64,000 nucleotides of DNA from Allacma fusca (taxonomy: Eukaryota > Arthropoda > Collembola > Symphypleona > Sminthuridae): positions 54,757,402 through 54,821,401 of the forward strand of contig OX359249.1 of assembly GCA_947179485.1 (NCBI GenBank), in the 5' to 3' direction. The first letter of the stretch is position 1. The number at the start of each line of letters is the position of its first letter. Positions 35,427 through 48,700 of the stretch are shown here, one piece after another. The notes under the pieces were generated by a model. It saw only the letters and a list, made by a program, of their open reading frames with translations, did not search any database and had not been told where the DNA came from. Both the position numbers and the translations under genes were made by a program.

Positions 35427-36725
35427 GATGAATCCGAAAACTTAAAAAATAGCGATGAAAATGACGTCGTTGCTTTAGTCACTTTTTCAGGTGTTTGCTG
35501 AACTCATCAGAATCTCTTTATATTTTATGAATACACGCGGGCGGTCTGCTAAAGCTCAATTCTCGAATTTGAGATGAATCGGAAAACTTTGAAAATAGCT
35601 ACGAAAATGAAGTGTCGTTGCTCTGGTCACTTTTTATGGTGTTTGCTGAACTCGTCGGAATCTCTTTATATTTTGGGAATAAACGCGGGCTGTCTGCAAA
35701 GGCTCAATTCTCGAATTTGAGATGAATCGGAAAACTGAAAATAGCGATGAAAATGACGTCGTTTCTCTGGTCACTTTTTATGGTGTTTGCTGAACTCGTC
35801 AGAATCTCTTTATACTTTGGGAATCCACTCAGGCAGTCTGCTTAAGCTCGTATCTCGAATTTACGATGAATCGAAAAACTAAAAAATGCTATAAAATGAC
35901 GTCGTAGCTCTGGTCACTTTCAAGGGTGTTTAGTGAACCCGTCAGAATCTCTTTTAACTTTAGGAATACACGCGGGCGGTCTGCTAAAGCTCAATTCTCG
36001 AATTTGAGATGAATCGGAAAACTTTGAAAATAGCTACGAAAATGAAGTGTCGTTGCTCTGGTCACTTTTTATGGTGTTTGCTGAACTCGGAATATCTTTA
36101 TATTTTGGGAATACACGCGGGCTGTCTGCAAAGGCTCAATTCTCGAATTTGAGATGAATCGGAAAACTGAAAATAGCGATGAAAATGACGTCGTTGCATA
36201 AGTCACTTTTTCAGGTTAGTAAACCCGTCAGAATCTTTCAACTTTGGGAATACACGCGGGCGGTCTGGTAAACCTCAATTCTCGAATTTGAGATGAATCG
36301 GAAAACTTTGAAAATAGCTACGAAAATGAAGTGTCGTTGCTCTGGTCACTTTTTATGGTGTTTGCTGAACTCGTCAGAATCTCTTGATACTTTGGGAATC
36401 CACTCAGGCAGTCTGCTTAAGCTCGTATCTCGAATTTACGATGAATCGAAAAGCTTTTAAATTGCGATAAAATGACGTAGCTCTGGTCACTTTCAAGGGT
36501 GTTTAGTGAACCCGCCAGAATCTCTTTCAACTTTGGCAATACACGCGGACGGTCTGATAAAGCTCAATTTTCGAATTTGAGATGAATCGCGAAAACTGAA
36601 AATAGCGATGAAAATGACGTCGTTGCTCTGGTCACTTTTTATGGTGTTTGCTGAACTCGTTGAAATCCCTTTAGACTTTGGCAATAACCGCGGACGGGCA
36701 GCTAAAGCTCTATTTTGGAATTTGA
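35427..36725 (+). repeat. Transition block, copy 1 (non-880 satellite between HOR blocks)
   Basis: A 1299-bp run of alpha, beta, delta and gamma monomers interrupts the 880-bp HOR. Markers are GTCGTTTCTCTGG, GGGAATAAACGCGGG, TTTTAACTTTAGGAAT, the alpha/gamma hybrid (TTCAGGTTAGTAAACCCG) and GGCAATAACCGCGGACGGGCAG. It matches 53128-54428 at an offset of 17701, changing to 17703 after a 2-bp deletion here near 36234 (CAGAATCTTTCAAC). Confidence 0.82.
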
Positions 36726-39700
36726 GATGAATCCGAAAACTTAGAAAATAGCGATGAAAATGACGTCGTTGCATTAGTCACTTTTTCAGGTGTTTGCTGA
36801 ATTCATCAGAATTTCTTTATATTTTGGGAATACACTCGAGCGGTCTGCTAAAGCTCAATTCTCGAATTCGAGATGAATCGAAAATCTTTGAAAATAGCTA
36901 TGAAAATGAAGTGTCGTTGCTCTGGGTACTTTTTATGGTGTTTGCTGAACTCGTTGAAATCCCTTTAGACTTTGGCAATACACGCGGACGGTCTGCTAAA
37001 GCTCAATTTTCGAATTTGAGATGAATCGGAAAACTTAGAAAATAGCGATGAAAATGACGTCGTTGCATTAGTCACTTTTTCAGGTGTTTGCTGAATTCAT
37101 CAGAATCTCTTTATATTTTGGGAATACACTCGAGCGGTCTGCTAAAGCTCAATTCTCGAATTCGAGATGAATCGAAAATCTTTGAAAATAGCTATGAAAA
37201 TGAAGTGTCGTTGCTCTGGGTACTTTTTATGGTGTTTGCTGAACTCGTCGAAATCTCTTTCAACTTTGGGAATACACGCGGGCTGTCTGCCAAAGCTCAA
37301 TTCTCGAATTTGAGATGAATCCGAAAACTTAGAAAATAGCGATGAAAATGACGTCGTTGCATTAGTCACTTTTTCAGGTGTTTGCTGAAATCATCAGAAT
37401 CTTTTTATATTTTATGAATACACGCGGGCGGTCTGCTAAAGCTCAATTCTCGAATTTGAGATGAATCGGAAAACTGAAAATAACTACGAAAATGAAGTGT
37501 CGTTGCTCTGGTCACTTTTTCAGGTGTTTGCTGCACTCATCAGATTCTCTTTATATTTTGGGAATACACGCGGGCGGTCTGCTAAAGCTCAATTTTCGAA
37601 TTTGAGATGAATCCGAAAACTTAAAAAATAGCGATGAAAATGACGTCGTTGCATAAGTCACTTTTTCAGGTGTTTGCTGAATTCATCAGAATCTCTTTAT
37701 ATTTTGGGAATACACTCGAGCGGTCTGCTAAAGCTCAATTCTTGAATTCGAGATGAATCGAAAATCTTTGAAAATAGCTATGAAAATGAAGTGTCGTTGC
37801 TCTGGGTACTTTTTATGGTGTTTGCTGAACTCGTCGAAATCTCTTTCAACTTTGGGAATACACGCGGGCTGTCTGCCAAAGCTCAATTCTCGAATTTGAG
37901 ATGAATCCGAAAACTTAGAAAATAGCGATGAAAATGACGTCGTTGCATTAGTCACTTTTTCAGGTGTTTGCTGAAATCATCAGAATCTTTTTATATTTTA
38001 TGAATACACGCGGGCGGTCTGCTAAAGCTCAATTCTCGAATTTGAGATGAATCGGAAAACTGAAAATAACTACGAAAATGAAGTGTCGTTGCTCTGGTCA
38101 CTTTTTCAGGTGTTTGCTGCACTCATCAGATTCTCTTTATATTTTGGGAATACACGCGGGCGGTCTGCTAAAGCTCAATTTTCGAATTTGAGATGAATCC
38201 GAAAACTTAAAAAATAGCGATGAAAATGACGTCGTTGCATAAGTCACTTTTTCAGGTGTTTGCTGAATTCATCAGAATCTCTTTATATTTTGGGAATACA
38301 CTCGAGCGGTCTGCTAAAGCTCAATTCTCGAATTTGAGATGAATCGGAAAACTGAAAATAACTACGAAAATGAAGTGTCGTTGCTCTGGTCACTTTTTCA
38401 GGTGTTTGCTGCACTCATCAGATTCTCTTTATATTTTGGGAATACACGCGGGCGGTCTGCTAAAGCTCAATTTTCGAATTTGAGATGAATCCGAAAACTT
38501 AAAAAATAGCGATGAAAATGACGTCGTTGCATAAGTCACTTTTTCAGGTGTTTGCTGAATTCATCAGAATCTCTTTATATTTTGGGAATACACTCGAGCG
38601 GTCTGCTAAAGCTCAATTCTCGAATTCGAGATGAATCGAAAATCTTTGAAAATAGCTATGAAAATGAAGTGTCGTTGCTCTGGTCACTTTTTATGGTGTT
38701 TGCTGAACTCGTTGAAATCCCTTTAGACTTTGGCAATACACGCGGACGGTCTGCTAAAGCTCAATTTTCGAATTTGAGATGAATCGGAAAACTTAGAAAA
38801 TAGCGATGAAAACGACGTCGTTGCATTAGTCACTTTTTCAGGTGTTTGCTGAATTCATCAGAATCTCTTTATATTTTGGGAATACACTCGAGCGGTCTGC
38901 TAAAGCTCAATTCTCGAATTTGAGATGAATCGGAAAACTGAAAATAACTACGAAAATGAAGTGTCGTTGCTCTGGTCACTTTTTCAGGTGTTTGCTGCAC
39001 TCATCAGATTCTCTTTATATTTTGGGAATACACGCGGGCGGTCTGCTAAAGCTCAATTTTCGAATTTGAGATGAATCCGAAAACTTAAAAAATAGCGATG
39101 AAAATGACGTCGTTGCATAAGTCACTTTTTCAGGTGTTTGCTGAATTCATCAGAATCTCTTTATATTTTGGGAATACACTCGAGCGGTCTGCTAAAGCTC
39201 AATTCTCGAATTCGAGATGAATCGAAAATCTTTGAAAATAGCTATGAAAATGAAGTGTCGTTGCTCTGGTCACTTTTTATGGTGTTTGCTGAACTCGTTG
39301 AAATCCCTTTAGACTTTGGCAATACACGCGGACGGTCTGCTAAAGCTCAATTTTCGAATTTGAGATGAATCGGAAAACTTAGAAAATAGCGATGAAAACG
39401 ACGTCGTTGCATTAGTCACTTTTTCAGGTGTTTGCTGAATTCATCAGAATCTCTTTATATTTTGGGAATACACTCGAGCGGTCTGCTAAAGCTCAATTCT
39501 CGAATTCGAGATGAATCGAAAATCTTTGAAAATAGCTATGAAAATGAAGTGTCGTTGCTCTGGGTACTTTTTATGGTGTTTGCTGAACTCGTCGAAATCT
39601 CTTTCAACTTTGGGAATACACGCGGGCTGTCTGCCAAAGCTCAATTCTCGAATTTGAGATGAATCCGAAAACTTAGAAAATAGCGATGAAAATGACGTCG

Positions 39701-42700
39701 TTGCATTAGTCACTTTTTCAGGTGTTTGCTGAAATCATCAGAATCTTTTTATATTTTATGAATACACGCGGGCGGTCTGCTAAAGCTCAATTCTCGAATT
39801 TGAGATGAATCGGAAAACTGAAAATAACTACGAAAATGAAGTGTCGTTGCTCTGGTCACTTTTTCAGGTGTTTGCTGCACTCATCAGATTCTCTTTATAT
39901 TTTGGGAATACACGCGGGCGGTCTGCTAAAGCTCAATTTTCGAATTTGAGATGAATCCGAAAACTTAAAAAATAGCGATGAAAATGACGTCGTTGCATAA
40001 GTCACTTTTTCAGGTGTTTGCTGAATTCATCAGAATCTCTTTATATTTTGGGAATACACTCGAGCGGTCTGCTAAAGCTCAATTCTCGAATTCGAGATGA
40101 ATCGAAAATCTTTGAAAATAGCTATGAAAATGAAGTGTCGTTGCTCTGGGTACTTTTTATGGTGTTTGCTGAACTCGTCGAAATCTCTTTCAACTTTGGG
40201 AATACACGCGGGCTGTCTGCCAAAGCTCAATTCTCGAATTTGAGATGAATCCGAAAACTTAGAAAATAGCGATGAAAATGACGTCGTTGCATTAGTCACT
40301 TTTTCAGGTGTTTGCTGAAATCATCAGAATCTTTTTATATTTTATGAATACACGCGGGCGGTCTGCTAAAGCTCAATTCTCGAATTTGAGATGAATCGGA
40401 AAACTGAAATAACTACGAAAATGAAGTGTCGTTGCTCTGGTCACTTTTTCAGGTGTTTGCTGCACTCATCAGATTCTCTTTATATTTTGGGAATACACGC
40501 GGGCGGTCTGCTAAAGCTCAAATTTCGAATTTGAGATGAATCCGAAAACTTAAAAAATAGCGATGAAAATGACGTCGTTGCATAAGTCACTTTTTCAGGT
40601 GTTTGCTGAATTCATCAGAATCTCTTTATATTTTGGGAATACACTCGAGCGGTCTGCTAAAGCTCAATTCTCGAATTCGAGATGAATCGAAAATCTTTGA
40701 AAATAGCTATGAAAATGAAGTGTCGTTGCTCTGGTCACTTTTATGGTGTTTGCTGAACTCGTTGAAATCCCTTTAGACTTTGGCAATACACGCGGACGGT
40801 CTGCTAAAGCTCAATTTTCGAATTTGAGATGAATCGGAAAACTTAGAAAATAGCGATGAAAACGACGTCGTTGCATTAGTCACTTTTTCAGGTGTTTGCT
40901 GAATTCATCAGAATCTCTTTATATTTTGGGAATACACTCGAGCGGTTTGCTAAAGCTCAATTCTCGAATTCGAGATGAATCGAAAATCTTTGAAAATAGC
41001 TATGAAAATGAAGTGTCGTTGCTCTGGGTACTTTTCATGGTGTTTGCTGAACTCGTCGAAATCTCTTTCAACTTTGGGAATACACGCGGGCTGTCTGCCA
41101 AAGCTCAATTCTCGAATTTGAGATGAATCCGAAAACTTAGAAAATAGCGATGAAAATGACGTCGTTGCATTAGTCACTTTTTCAGGTGTTTGCTGAAATC
41201 ATCAGAATCTTTTTATATTTTATGAATACACGCGGGCGGTCTGCTAAAGCTCAATTCTCGAATTTGAGATGAATCGGAAAACTGAAAATAACTACGAAAA
41301 TGAAGTGTCGTTGCTCTGGTCACTTTTTCAGGTGTTTGCTGCACTCATCAGATTCTCTTTATATTTTGGGAATACACGCGGGCGGTCTGCTAAAGCTCAA
41401 TTTTCGAATTTGAGATGAATCCGAAAACTTAAAAAATAGCGATGAAAATGACGTCGTTGCATAAGTCACTTTTTCAGGTGTTTGCTGAATTCATCAGAAT
41501 CTCTTTATATTTTGGGAATACACTCGAGCGGTCTGCTAAAGCTCAATTCTCGAATTCGAGATGAATCGAAAATCTTTGAAAATAGCTATGAAAATGAAGT
41601 GTCGTTGCTCTGGTCACTTTTTATGGTGTTTGCTGAACTCGTTGAAATCCCTTTAGACTTTGGCAATACACGCGGACGGTCTGCTAAAGCTCAATTTTCG
41701 AATTTGAGATGAATCGGAAAACTTAGAAAATAGCGATGAAAACGACGTCGTTGCATTAGTCACTTTTTCAGGTGTTTGCTGAATTCATCAGAATCTCTTT
41801 ATATTTTGGGAATACACTCGAGCGGTCTGCTAAAGCTCAATTCTCGAATTCGAGATGAATCGAAAATCTTTGAAAATAGCTATGAAAATGAAGTGTCGTT
41901 GCTCTGGGTACTTTTCATGGTGTTTGCTGAACTCGTCGAAATCTCTTTCAACTTTGGGAATACACGCGGGCTGTCTGCCAAAGCTCAATTCTCGAATTTG
42001 AGATGAATCCGAAAACTTAGAAAATAGCGATGAAAATGACGTCGTTGCATTAGTCACTTTTTCAGGTGTTTGCTGAAATCATCAGAATCTTTTTATATTT
42101 TATGAATACACGCGGGCGGTCTGCTAAAGCTCAATTCTCGAATTTGAGATGAATCGGAAAACTGAAAATAACTACGAAAATGAAGTGTCGTTGCTCTGGT
42201 CACTTTTTCAGGTGTTTGCTGCACTCATCAGATTCTCTTTATATTTTGGGAATACACGCGGGCGGTCTGCTAAAGCTCAATTTTCGAATTTGAGATGAAT
42301 CCGAAAACTTAAAAAATAGCGATGAAAATGACGTCGTTGCATAAGTCACTTTTTCAGGTGTTTGCTGAATTCATCAGAATCTCTTTATATTTTGGGAATA
42401 CACTCGAGCGGTCTGCTAAAGCTCAATTCTCGAATTCGAGATGAATCGAAAATCTTTGAAAATAGCTATGAAAATGAAGTGTCGTTGCTCTGGTCACTTT
42501 TATGGTGTTTGCTGAACTCGTTGAAATCCCTTTAGACTTTGGCAATACACGCGGACGGTCTGCTAAAGCTCAATTTTCGAATTTGAGATGAATCGGAAAA
42601 CTTAGAAAATAGCGATGAAAACGACGTCGTTGCATTAGTCACTTTTTCAGGTGTTTGCTGAATTCATCAGAATCTCTTTATATTTTGGGAATACACTCGA

Positions 42701-45700
42701 GCGGTCTGCTAAAGCTCAATTCTCGAATTCGAGATGAATCGAAAATCTTTGAAAATAGCTATGAAAATGAAGTGTCGTTGCTCTGGTCACTTTTTATGGT
42801 GTTTGCTGAACTCGTTGAAATCCCTTTAGACTTTGGCAATACACGCGGACGGTCTGCTAAAGCTCAATTTTCGAATTTGAGATGAATCGGAAAACTTAGA
42901 AAATAGCGATGAAAACGACGTCGTTGCATTAGTCACTTTTTCAGGTGTTTGCTGAATTCATCAGAATCTATTTATATTTTGGGAATACACTCGAGCGGTC
43001 TGCTAAAGCTCAATTCTCGAATTCGAGATGAATCGAAAATCTTTGAAAATAGCTATGAAAATGAAGTGTCGTTGCTCTGGGTACTTTTCATGGTGTTCGC
43101 TGAACTCGTCGAAATCTCTTTCAACTTTGGGAATACACGCGGGCTGTCTGCCAAAGCTCAATTCTCGAATTTGAGATGAATCCGAAAACTTAGAAAATAG
43201 CGATGAAAATGACGTCGTTGCATTAGTCACTTTTTCAGGTGTTTGCTGAAATCATCAGAATCTTTTTATATTTTATGAATACACGCGGGCGGTCTGCTAA
43301 AGCTCAATTCTCGAATTTGAGATGAATCGGAAAACTGAAAATAACTACGAAAATGAAGTGTCGTTGCTCTGGTCACTTTTTCAGGTGTTTGCTGCACTCA
43401 TCAGATTCTCTTTATATTTTGGGAATACACGCGGGCGGTCTGCTAAAGCTCAATTTTCGAATTTGAGATGAATCCGAAAACTTAAAAAATAGCGATGAAA
43501 ATGACGTCGTTGCATAAGTCACTTTTTCAGGTGTTTGCTGAATTCATCAGAATCTCTTTATATTTTGGGAATACACTCGAGCGGTCTGCTAAAGCTCAAT
43601 TCTCGAATTCGAGATGAATCGAAAATCTTTGAAAATAGCTATGAAAATGAAGTGTCGTTGCTCTGGTCACTTTTTATGGTGTTTGCTGAACTCGTTGAAA
43701 TCCCTTTAGACTTTGGCAATACACGCGGACGGTCTGCTAAAGCTCAATTTTCGAATTTGAGATGAATCGGAAAACTTAGAAAATAGCGATGAAAACGACG
43801 TCGTTGCATTAGTCACTTTTTCAGGTGTTTGCTGAATTCATCAGAATCTCTTTATATTTTGGGAATACACTCGAGCGGTCTGCTAAAGCTCAATTCTCGA
43901 ATTCGAGATGAATCGAAAATCTTTGAAAATAGCTATGAAAATGAAGTGTCGTTGCTCTGGGTACTTTTCATGGTGTTTGCTGAACTCGTCGAAATCTCTT
44001 TCAACTTTGGGAATACACGCGGGCTGTCTGCCAAAGCTCAATTCTCGAATTTGAGATGAATCCGAAAACTTAGAAAATAGCGATGAAAATGACGTCGTTG
44101 CATTAGTCACTTTTTCAGGTGTTTGCTGAAATCATCAGAATCTTTTTATATTTTATGAATACACGCGGGCGGTCTGCTAAAGCTCAATTCTCGAATTTGA
44201 GATGAATCGGAAAACTGAAAATAACTACGAAAATGAAGTGTCGTTGCTCTGGTCACTTTTTCAGGTGTTTGCTGCACTCATCAGATTCTCTTTATATTTT
44301 GGGAATACACGCGGGCGGTCTGCTAAAGCTCAATTTTCGAATTTGAGATGAATCCGAAAACTTAAAAAATAGCGATGAAAATGACGTCGTTGCATAAGTC
44401 ACTTTTTCAGGTGTTTGCTGAATTCATCAGAATCTCTTTATATTTTGGGAATACACTCGAGCGGTCTGCTAAAGCTCAATTCTCGAATTCGAGATGAATC
44501 GAAAATCTTTGAAAATAGCTATGAAAATGAAGTGTCGTTGCTCTGGTCACTTTTTATGGTGTTTGCTGAACTCGTTGAAATCCCTTTAGACTTTGGCAAT
44601 ACACGCGGACGGTCTGCTAAAGCTCAATTTTCGAATTTGAGATGAATCGGAAAACTTAGAAAATAGCGATGAAAACGACGTCGTTGCATTAGTCACTTTT
44701 TCAGGTGTTTGCTGAATTCATCAGAATCTCTTTATATTTTGGGAATACACTCGAGCGGTCTGCTAAAGCTCAATTCTCGAATTCGAGATGAATCGAAAAT
44801 CTTTGAAAATAGCTATGAAAATGAAGTGTCGTTGCTCTGGGTACTTTTCATGGTGTTTGCTGAACTCGTCGAAATCTCTTTCAACTTTGGGAATACACGC
44901 GGGCTGTCTGCCAAAGCTCAATTCTCGAATTTGAGATGAATCCGAAAACTTAGAAAATAGCGATGAAAATGACGTCGTTGCATTAGTCACTTTTTCAGGT
45001 GTTTGCTGAAATCATCAGAATCTTTTTATATTTTATGAATACACGCGGGCGGTCTGCTAAAGCTCAATTCTCGAATTTGAGATGAATCGGAAAACTGAAA
45101 ATAACTACGAAAATGAAGTGTCGTTGCTCTGGTCACTTTTTCAGGTGTTTGCTGCACTCATCAGATTCTCTTTATATTTTGGGAATACACGCGGGCGGTC
45201 TGCTAAAGCTCAATTTTCGAATTTGAGATGAATCCGAAAACTTAAAAAATAGCGATGAAAATGACGTCGTTGCATAAGTCACTTTTTCAGGTGTTTGCTG
45301 AATTCATCAGAATCTCTTTATATTTTGGGAATACACTCGAGCGGTCTGCTAAAGCTCAATTCTCGAATTCGAGATGAATCGAAAATCTTTGAAAATAGCT
45401 ATGAAAATGAAGTGTCGTTGCTCTGGTCACTTTTTATGGTGTTTGCTGAACTCGTTGAAATCCCTTTAGACTGGCAATACACGCGGACGGTCTGCTAAAG
45501 CTCAATTTTCGAATTTGAGATGAATCGGAAAACTTAGAAAATAGCGATGAAAACGACGTCGTTGCATTAGTCACTTTTTCAGGTGTTTGCTGAATTCATC
45601 AGAATCTTTATATTTTGGGAATACACTCGAGCGGTCTGCTAAAGCTCAATTCTCGAATTCGAGATGAATCGAAAATCTTTGAAAATAGCTATGAAAATGA

Positions 45701-48700
45701 AGTGTCGTTGCTCTGGGTACTTTTCATGGTGTTTGCTGAACTCGTCGAAATCTCTTTCAACTTTGGGAATACACGCGGGCTGTCTGCCAAAGCTCAATTC
45801 TCGAATTTGAGATGAATCCGAAAACTTAGAAAATAGCGATGAAAATGACGTCGTTGCATTAGTCACTTTTTCAGGTGTTTGCTGAAATCATCAGAATCTT
45901 TTTATATTTTATGAATACACGCGGGCGGTCTGCTAAAGCTCAATTCTCGAATTTGAGATGAATCGGAAAACTGAAAATAACTACGAAAATGAAGTGTCGT
46001 TGCTCTGGTCACTTTTTCAGGTGTTTGCTGCACTCATCAGATTCTCTTTATATTTTGGGAATACACGCGGGCGGTCTGCTAAAGCTCAATTTTCGAATTT
46101 GAGATGAATCCGAAAACTTAAAAAATAGCGATGAAAATGACGTCGTTGCATAAGTCACTTTTTCAGGTGTTTGCTGAATTCATCAGAATCTCTTTATATT
46201 TTGGGAATACACTCGAGCGGTCTGCTAAAGCTCAATTCTCGAATTCGAGATGAATCGAAAATCTTTGAAAATAGCTATGAAAATGAAGTGTCGTTGCTCT
46301 GGTCACTTTTTATGGTGTTTGCTGAACTCGTTGAAATCCCTTTAGACTTTGGCAATACACGCGGACGGTCTGCTAAAGCTCAATTTTCGAATTTGAGATG
46401 AATCGGAAAACTTAGAAAATAGCGATGAAAACGACGTCGTTGCATTAGTCACTTTTTCAGGTGTTTGCTGAATTCATCAGAATCTCTTTATATTTTGGGA
46501 ATACACTCGAGCGGTCTGCTAAAGCTCAATTCTCGAATTCGAGATGAATCGAAAATCTTTGAAAATAGCTATGAAAATGAAGTGTCGTTGCTCTGGGTAC
46601 TTTTCATGGTGTTTGCTGAACTCGTCGAAATCTCTTTCAACTTTGGGAATACACGCGGGCTGTCTGCCAAAGCTCAATTCTCGAATTTGAGATGAATCCG
46701 AAAACTTAGAAAATAGCGATGAAAATGACGTCGTTGCATTAGTCACTTTTCAGGTGTTTGCTGAAATCATCAGAATCTTTTTATATTTTATGAATACACG
46801 CGGGCGGTCTGCTAAAGCTCAATTCTCGAATTTGAGATGAATCGGAAAACTGAAAATAACTACGAAAATGAAGTGTCGTTGCTCTGGTCACTTTTTCAGG
46901 TGTTTGCTGCACTCATCAGATTCTCTTTATATTTTGGGAATACACGCGGGCGGTCTGCTAAAGCTCAATTTTCGAATTTGAGATGAATCCGAAAACTTAA
47001 AAAATAGCGATGAAAATGACGTCGTTGCATAAGTCACTTTTTCAGGTGTTTGCTGAATTCATCAGAATCTCTTTATATTTTGGGAATACACTCGAGCGGT
47101 CTGCTAAAGCTCAATTCTCGAATTCGAGATGAATCGAAAATCTTTGAAAATAGCTATGAAAATGAAGTGTCGTTGCTCTGGTCACTTTTTATGGTGTTTG
47201 CTGAACTCGTTGAAATCCCTTTAGACTGGCAATACACGCGGACGGTCTGCTAAAGCTCAATTTTCGAATTTGAGATGAATCGGAAAACTTAGAAAATAGC
47301 GATGAAAACGACGTCGTTGCATTAGTCACTTTTTCAGGTGTTTGCTGAATTCATCAGAATCTCTTTATATTTTGGGAATACACTCGAGCGGTCTGCTAAA
47401 GCTCAATTCTCGAATTCGAGATGAATCGAAAATCTTTGAAAATAGCTATGAAAATGAAGTGTCGTTGCTCTGGGTACTTTTCATGGTGTTTGCTGAACTC
47501 GTCGAAATCTCTTTCAACTTTGGGAATACACGCGGGCTGTCTGCCAAAGCTCAATTCTCGAATTTGAGATGAATCCGAAAACTTAGAAAATAGCGATGAA
47601 AATGACGTCGTTGCATTAGTCACTTTTTCAGGTGTTTGCTGAAATCACCAGAATCTTTTTATATTTTATGAATACACGCGGACGGTCTGCTAAAGCTCAA
47701 TTCTCGAATTTGAGATGAATCGGAAAACTGAAAATAACTACGAAAATGAAGTGTCGTTGCTCTGGTCACTTTTTCAGGTGTTTGCTGCACTCATCAGATT
47801 CTCTTTATATTTTGGGAATACACGCGGGCGGTCTGCTAAAGCTCAATTTTCGAATTTGAGATGAATCCGAAAACTTAAAAAATAGCGATGAAAATGACGT
47901 CGTTGCATAAGTCACTTTTTCAGGTGTTTGCTGAATTCATCAGAATCTCTTTATATTTTGGGAATACACTCGAGCGGTCTGCTAAAGCTCAATTCTCGAA
48001 TTCGAGATGAATCGAAAATCTTTGAAAATAGCTATGAAAATGAAGTGTCGTTGCTCTGGTCACTTTTTATGGTGTTTGCTGAACTCGTTGAAATCCCTTT
48101 AGACTTTGGCAATACACGCGGACGGTCTGCTAAAGCTCAATTTTCGAATTTGAGATGAATCGGAAAACAGAAAATAGCGATGAAAACGACGTCGTTGCAT
48201 TAGTCACTTTTTCAGGTGTTTGCTGAATTCATCAGAATCTCTTTATATTTTGGGAATACACTCGAGCGGTCTGCTAAAGCTCAATTCTCGAATTCGAGAT
48301 GAATCGAAAATCTTTGAAAATAGCTATGAAAATGAAGTGTCGTTGCTCTGGGTACTTTTCATGGTGTTTGCTGAACTCGTCGAAATCTCTTTCAACTTTG
48401 GGAATACACGCGGGCTGTCTGCCAAAGCTCAATTCTCGAATTTGAGATGAATCCGAAAACTTAGAAAATAGCGATGAAAATGACGTCGTTGCATTAGTCA
48501 CTTTTTCAGGTGTTTGCTGAAATCATCAGAATCTTTTTATATTTTATGAATACACGCGGGCGGTCTGCTAAAGCTCAATTCTCGAATTTGAGATGAATCG
48601 GAAAACTGAAAATAACTACGAAAATGAAGTGTCGTTGCTCTGGTCACTTTTTCAGGTGTTTGCTGCACTCATCAGATTCTCTTTATATTTTGGGAATACA

